A DNA stretch of 7,413 bases from Candidatus Nanohalarchaeota archaeon (GTDB lineage Archaea; EX4484-52; JAADEF01). Below, one piece after another: positions 5,406 through 7,413 of the stretch (positions are counted from its first letter, which is position 1; each line of letters opens with the position of its first letter). The DNA lies in contig JAADEF010000055.1 in NCBI GenBank assembly GCA_013153555.1, positions 1 to 7,413 on the forward strand, written 5' to 3'. A model generated the notes under the pieces. The model saw only the letters and a program-made list of their open reading frames with translations, was not told the origin of the DNA and made no database searches. The position numbers were made by a program, and so were the translations under genes.

Positions 5406-6689
5406 GTGTATGGAAGGAGAAGGGTTGGTAAAACATATCTTCTTTTAAAACTTTTGGAGGATATCTCACAAAAATCTCTATATTATTTCTGTTTAGAATC
5501 GAAGAATGTAGAACGGCTAAAAAACAAAGCATCTCGCAAACATCCTTTTTTAGAAAAACTTCGCGATGATGAGGAAATTGTTTTGGAAGAGATTTTTAAT
5601 GTTTACGATGTTGTAGTTTTGGATGAATTTCCTAATTGGATTAAGGAAAATAAAGAAATTAGTGTTGTATTGCAAAAACTTATCGATACATCTTTGCAGT
5701 TTAAAAACAAAAAATTAATTGTTTGTGGTTCATTGCTTTCTTTCATGAAAGGCGAGATAATGAGTTATAAAAGCCCTTTATATGGAAAAAAAACGCTGAG
5801 TATGCAGGTTAAGCCTCTTAAGTTTGCTGATTTAAGAGAGTTTTTTCCTTCGTCTCCTCTACAAAGATTAGTTGGGATTTACGGTATTGCAGGAGGTGTG
5901 CCTTATTATTTAAAGCTTTTACCTCAAAAAGGAGATGTTGTTGATTATATTAACTCAGATCTTAAAAAGAAAGGTTCGTGGATACTTCAAGAAGCTGATT
6001 TTCTTTTAAAATACGAATTTAGAGAAACAAGAAAATACAAGTTGATACTTGAAGCGATTGCTTTAGGAAAAAACACTGTTAACGAAATTAAGAATTACAC
6101 ATATTTTTCTAAAACAGAGATAATGCCTTATTTACATAATTTAAAAGAGGTAGGCTTAATTAAGAAAATCCTGCCATTTCCACATAAATCTAAGAAAAAC
6201 GCTCATTATTTCATAGCGGATAATTTTATGTCGTTTTGGTTTAGATTCATCCATCCTAATTTATCTTACATAGAAGAAGGCACCTATCACTTGGATAAAA
6301 AAGACTATTATAATTATCTTGGTAATGTTTTTAAGGACATAGCAAAACAGCTTCTTATTGATCTCAAACCCATAAATTTCAACAAGATAGGCACGTGGTG
6401 GCACAAAGATAAAGAAATTGACATCATAGCAATAAACGAGGAAACCGAAGAAATGCTTGCTGTAGAGGTTAAATGGCAGGATTTAAAGCTCAGAGATGTT
6501 AAAAGCATTATAGAAGAGTTGCATGAAAAGTTGCCTTATGTGCAATGGGAAAATGATAAACGCAAAGAAATCTTAGGAATATTTGGTAAGAGGATAGAGA
6601 AGAAAGCAAGGAAGTGGTTAGTTTCTCATGGCTACAAAGCATGGGATTTGGAAGATATAAAAAAGATAAGAAAAAGAAAAACTAATTAG
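5406..6689 (+). CDS. Archaeal P-loop ATPase with DUF234 domain, N-terminally truncated
   Basis: This 427-residue protein belongs to the archaeal ATPase_2/DUF234 group. Walker A is GRRRVGKT (3-10), Walker B VVVLDEFPNW (69-78), and sensor-1-like IVCGSLLSFM (105-114). IYGIAGGVPYYL at 158-169 is a family signature. A winged-helix stretch follows at about 205-255. The C-terminal domain (about 265-400) has a PD-(D/E)xK-type arrangement: GTWW, EIDI (Asp339) and AVEVKW (Glu354, Lys356). Family members usually have 20-35 residues before the P-loop containing an F..RE.EL helix; here the frame opens at GTG (5406) only two residues before it. Just upstream the same frame reads ATA ATA, which with GTG TAT spells the expected strand IIVY, but TAA at 5397 closes it. 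The biological role of the family is unclear (NTP-driven, perhaps nucleic-acid directed). The helix is absent from the other two forward frames too. Activity is doubtful. Confidence 0.8.
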   Translation: MYGRRRVGKTYLLLKLLEDISQKSLYYFCLESKNVERLKNKASRKHPFLEKLRDDEEIVLEEIFNVYDVVVLDEFPNWIKENKEISVVLQKLIDTSLQFKNKKLIVCGSLLSFMKGEIMSYKSPLYGKKTLSMQVKPLKFADLREFFPSSPLQRLVGIYGIAGGVPYYLKLLPQKGDVVDYINSDLKKKGSWILQEADFLLKYEFRETRKYKLILEAIALGKNTVNEIKNYTYFSKTEIMPYLHNLKEVGLIKKILPFPHKSKKNAHYFIADNFMSFWFRFIHPNLSYIEEGTYHLDKKDYYNYLGNVFKDIAKQLLIDLKPINFNKIGTWWHKDKEIDIIAINEETEEMLAVEVKWQDLKLRDVKSIIEELHEKLPYVQWENDKRKEILGIFGKRIEKKARKWLVSHGYKAWDLEDIKKIRKRKTN

Positions 6690-7149
6690 ATTTATGATTC
6701 GGCAAATAATAATTCAAAAATAGCTTTGCTTCAATAGTTTTCTCTACTAATTCTGGAGGTACGTCATACATCTTTATAAGCACTTTCTTTCCATCTGGAA
6801 GCTCACACTCGTAAGGTTTACTTACTACTTTATTCAACCACATTTTTCCCCATTCATTAAGATTTTTTCCCTTTATAGGTACTAATATTGCATATTCTCC
6901 TAGTAGTTGTTCTTTACTTTTGAATGTTGTTACATCTTTTTTACTACATACTCCATATTCTGTTTCTACGCGAATAGGCATCCTTTTATAACGTTCAAAC
7001 TCACGTTCTACATTCGTAAACAACACATATCCAGAGTATATTCCCATATAGATTAGATAATTCATTGTCGTAAGGAAACCTGCCCAAATACTTGCCTTTT
7101 TGATACCATTATATATCCTTTTCATAACACCACTATACCTCTTCTCCAT
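6682..7149 (-). CDS. Small single-span membrane protein, unrecognised
   Basis: The 155-residue protein begins MEKRYSGVMKR, has one hydrophobic segment at about residues 20-45 (rich in Tyr, Ile, Gly) and a soluble C-terminal part of about 110 residues with two cysteines (YGVCSK and YECEL). The basic residues before the segment suggest an inside N-terminus and an outside C-terminal domain, or a signal anchor. No family is recognised. The ATG at 7149 is chosen because AGGAGGTGA precedes it by about 6 bases; the longer frame back to 7224 would run through that site and the promoter. The 3' end overlaps the converging ATPase gene by 8 bases. The upstream region has two AT-rich candidate TATA boxes (near 7191-7198 and 7201-7210). 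Confidence 0.72.
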   Translation of the reverse strand: MEKRYSGVMKRIYNGIKKASIWAGFLTTMNYLIYMGIYSGYVLFTNVEREFERYKRMPIRVETEYGVCSKKDVTTFKSKEQLLGEYAILVPIKGKNLNEWGKMWLNKVVSKPYECELPDGKKVLIKMYDVPPELVEKTIEAKLFLNYYLPNHKSN

Positions 7150-7155
7150 AGCTCT

Positions 7156-7164
7156 CACCTCCTT
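7156..7164 (-). promoter_or_regulatory. Shine-Dalgarno of the small membrane protein
   Basis: AAGGAGGTG-like sequence on the minus strand sits about 6 bases before the ATG at 7147-7149. It is strong and shows that the longer reading frame starting at 7224 is not the gene. Confidence 0.7.
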
Positions 7165-7190
7165 ATTTTTATTGTTATTACTACATAATA

Positions 7191-7210
7191 GTTTATAAGA
7201 AATACTTAAA
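7191..7210 (-). promoter_or_regulatory. Candidate TATA region of the small membrane protein
   Basis: On the minus strand two overlapping AT-rich elements, TTTAAGTATT and TTATAAAC, lie 42-62 bases before the ATG. Either would give a leader of about 20-35 bases that includes the Shine-Dalgarno. I cannot choose between them. Confidence 0.4.
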
Positions 7211-7330
7211 CCTTGGTAGACCATAGGTAGTCATCATTACTACTGAGCGTCTACAGAATCTTTGGAAAGAGCCATGCGTTTAGCAAATCTTTTTCTCAGA
7301 AAAAGCATGCGAGCGAAGCGAGCATCTAGG

Positions 7331-7363
7331 GTATCACGCGAAGAAGCGATGATACTCTTTTTT
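7331..7363 (+). terminator. Hairpin followed by six Ts
   Basis: GTATCA pairs with TGATAC, with an inner CGC/GCG stem; TC and six Ts follow on the plus strand. This is the form of an intrinsic terminator, although archaeal termination needs only the T-run. No plus-strand gene leads into it in this window apart from the distant ATPase. Confidence 0.3.
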
Positions 7364-7381
7364 CCCATCGTAGATGGACTT

Positions 7382-7402
7382 CCTACCGAAAGTAGGCTTT
7401 TT
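7382..7402 (+). terminator. Hairpin followed by five Ts
   Basis: CCTAC, loop CGAAA, GTAGG, then CTTTTT on the plus strand. It resembles a second terminator hairpin close behind the first. It may instead be a stem of a structured RNA. Confidence 0.3.
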
Positions 7403-7413
7403 GATCAAACTTT

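Larger units (their letters stand above)
7221..7413. other. Hairpin-rich, higher-GC segment with no assigned gene
   Basis: This right-end stretch is visibly richer in G+C than the rest. Inverted repeats in order (plus coordinates): GTAGT/ACTAC at 7227-7243; TCTTT/AAAGA at 7259-7270; CTTTTTCT/AGAAAAAG at 7289-7305; ATGC/GCAT at 7307-7325 enclosing GCGAAGC with tandem G-A mismatches; GTATCA/TGATAC at 7331-7355; CCATC/GATGG at 7365-7377; CCTAC/GTAGG at 7382-7396; TTTGATCAAA at 7400-7409. On the minus strand two short frames cross it: one from ATG 7368 to four tandem stops at 7231-7242 (42 residues, basic), and one open at the window edge that stops at 7334-7336. Neither is recognised and neither has a clear ribosome site. 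It may be a structured RNA, the end of a mobile element or a neighbouring gene's 3' end. Confidence 0.5.

Noticed and set aside
6314..6508. Minus-strand open frame inside the ATPase gene
   Set aside because: It is antisense to the DUF234 nuclease-like motifs.
7150..7224. N-terminal extension of the small membrane protein
   Set aside because: The extension would translate the Shine-Dalgarno and promoter; the inner ATG has a well-placed AGGAGGTGA.
7221..7413. CRISPR array, tRNA or rRNA at the right end
   Set aside because: The repeats are inverted and all different, with no regular spacing; no T-loop motif or recognisable rRNA segment is seen on either strand.

Overview
The window is archaeal DNA, AT-rich (by eye about one third G+C). 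The evidence is consistent: an MC1-type chromosomal protein, an RFC small subunit, a eukaryote-type zinc-ribbon ribosomal protein resembling eS26, a class III (type IV pilin) signal peptide, an ATPase of the archaeal P-loop/DUF234 type, and TATA-box promoters. Compact genes, overlapping stops and several unrecognised small proteins suit a small-genome archaeon (DPANN-like). That placement is an inference; no rRNA is present to settle it.

Layout, left to right. (1) A lipoprotein gene on the minus strand runs off the left edge. It diverges from a plus-strand gene for a membrane-anchored von Willebrand A protein of BatA type. (2) Plus strand: an MC1-like DNA-bending protein, then an M24 (Xaa-Pro peptidase-like) metallopeptidase. 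(3) Minus strand, convergent with the peptidase: a pilin-like secreted protein. (4) A four-gene minus-strand operon: eS26-like protein, an unrecognised 147-residue protein, an unrecognised 79-residue protein, and RFC small subunit. The last three are joined by overlapping stop and start codons. (5) Plus strand: an ATPase/DUF234 protein that starts abruptly at its P-loop. (6) Minus strand, overlapping its 3' end: a small single-span membrane protein. (7) The last ~190 bases are visibly richer in G+C than the rest and hold at least eight inverted repeats, with no gene I can name.

Two kinds of translation start can be read. The lipoprotein, vWA protein and M24 peptidase have a TATA box about 24-27 bases before the start codon and no Shine-Dalgarno, so they are probably leaderless. 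MC1, the pilin, the eS26-like protein and the small membrane protein have a clear Shine-Dalgarno and a short leader. This distinction moves the pilin and membrane-protein starts inward from the longest reading frames.

Functionally the window mixes information processing (MC1, RFC, eS26) with the cell surface (lipoprotein, vWA, pilin). I see no coherent new multi-gene system. The best candidates for a second look are the two unknown genes locked into the rfcS operon, the truncated ATPase, the altered MC1 and the hairpin-rich right end.
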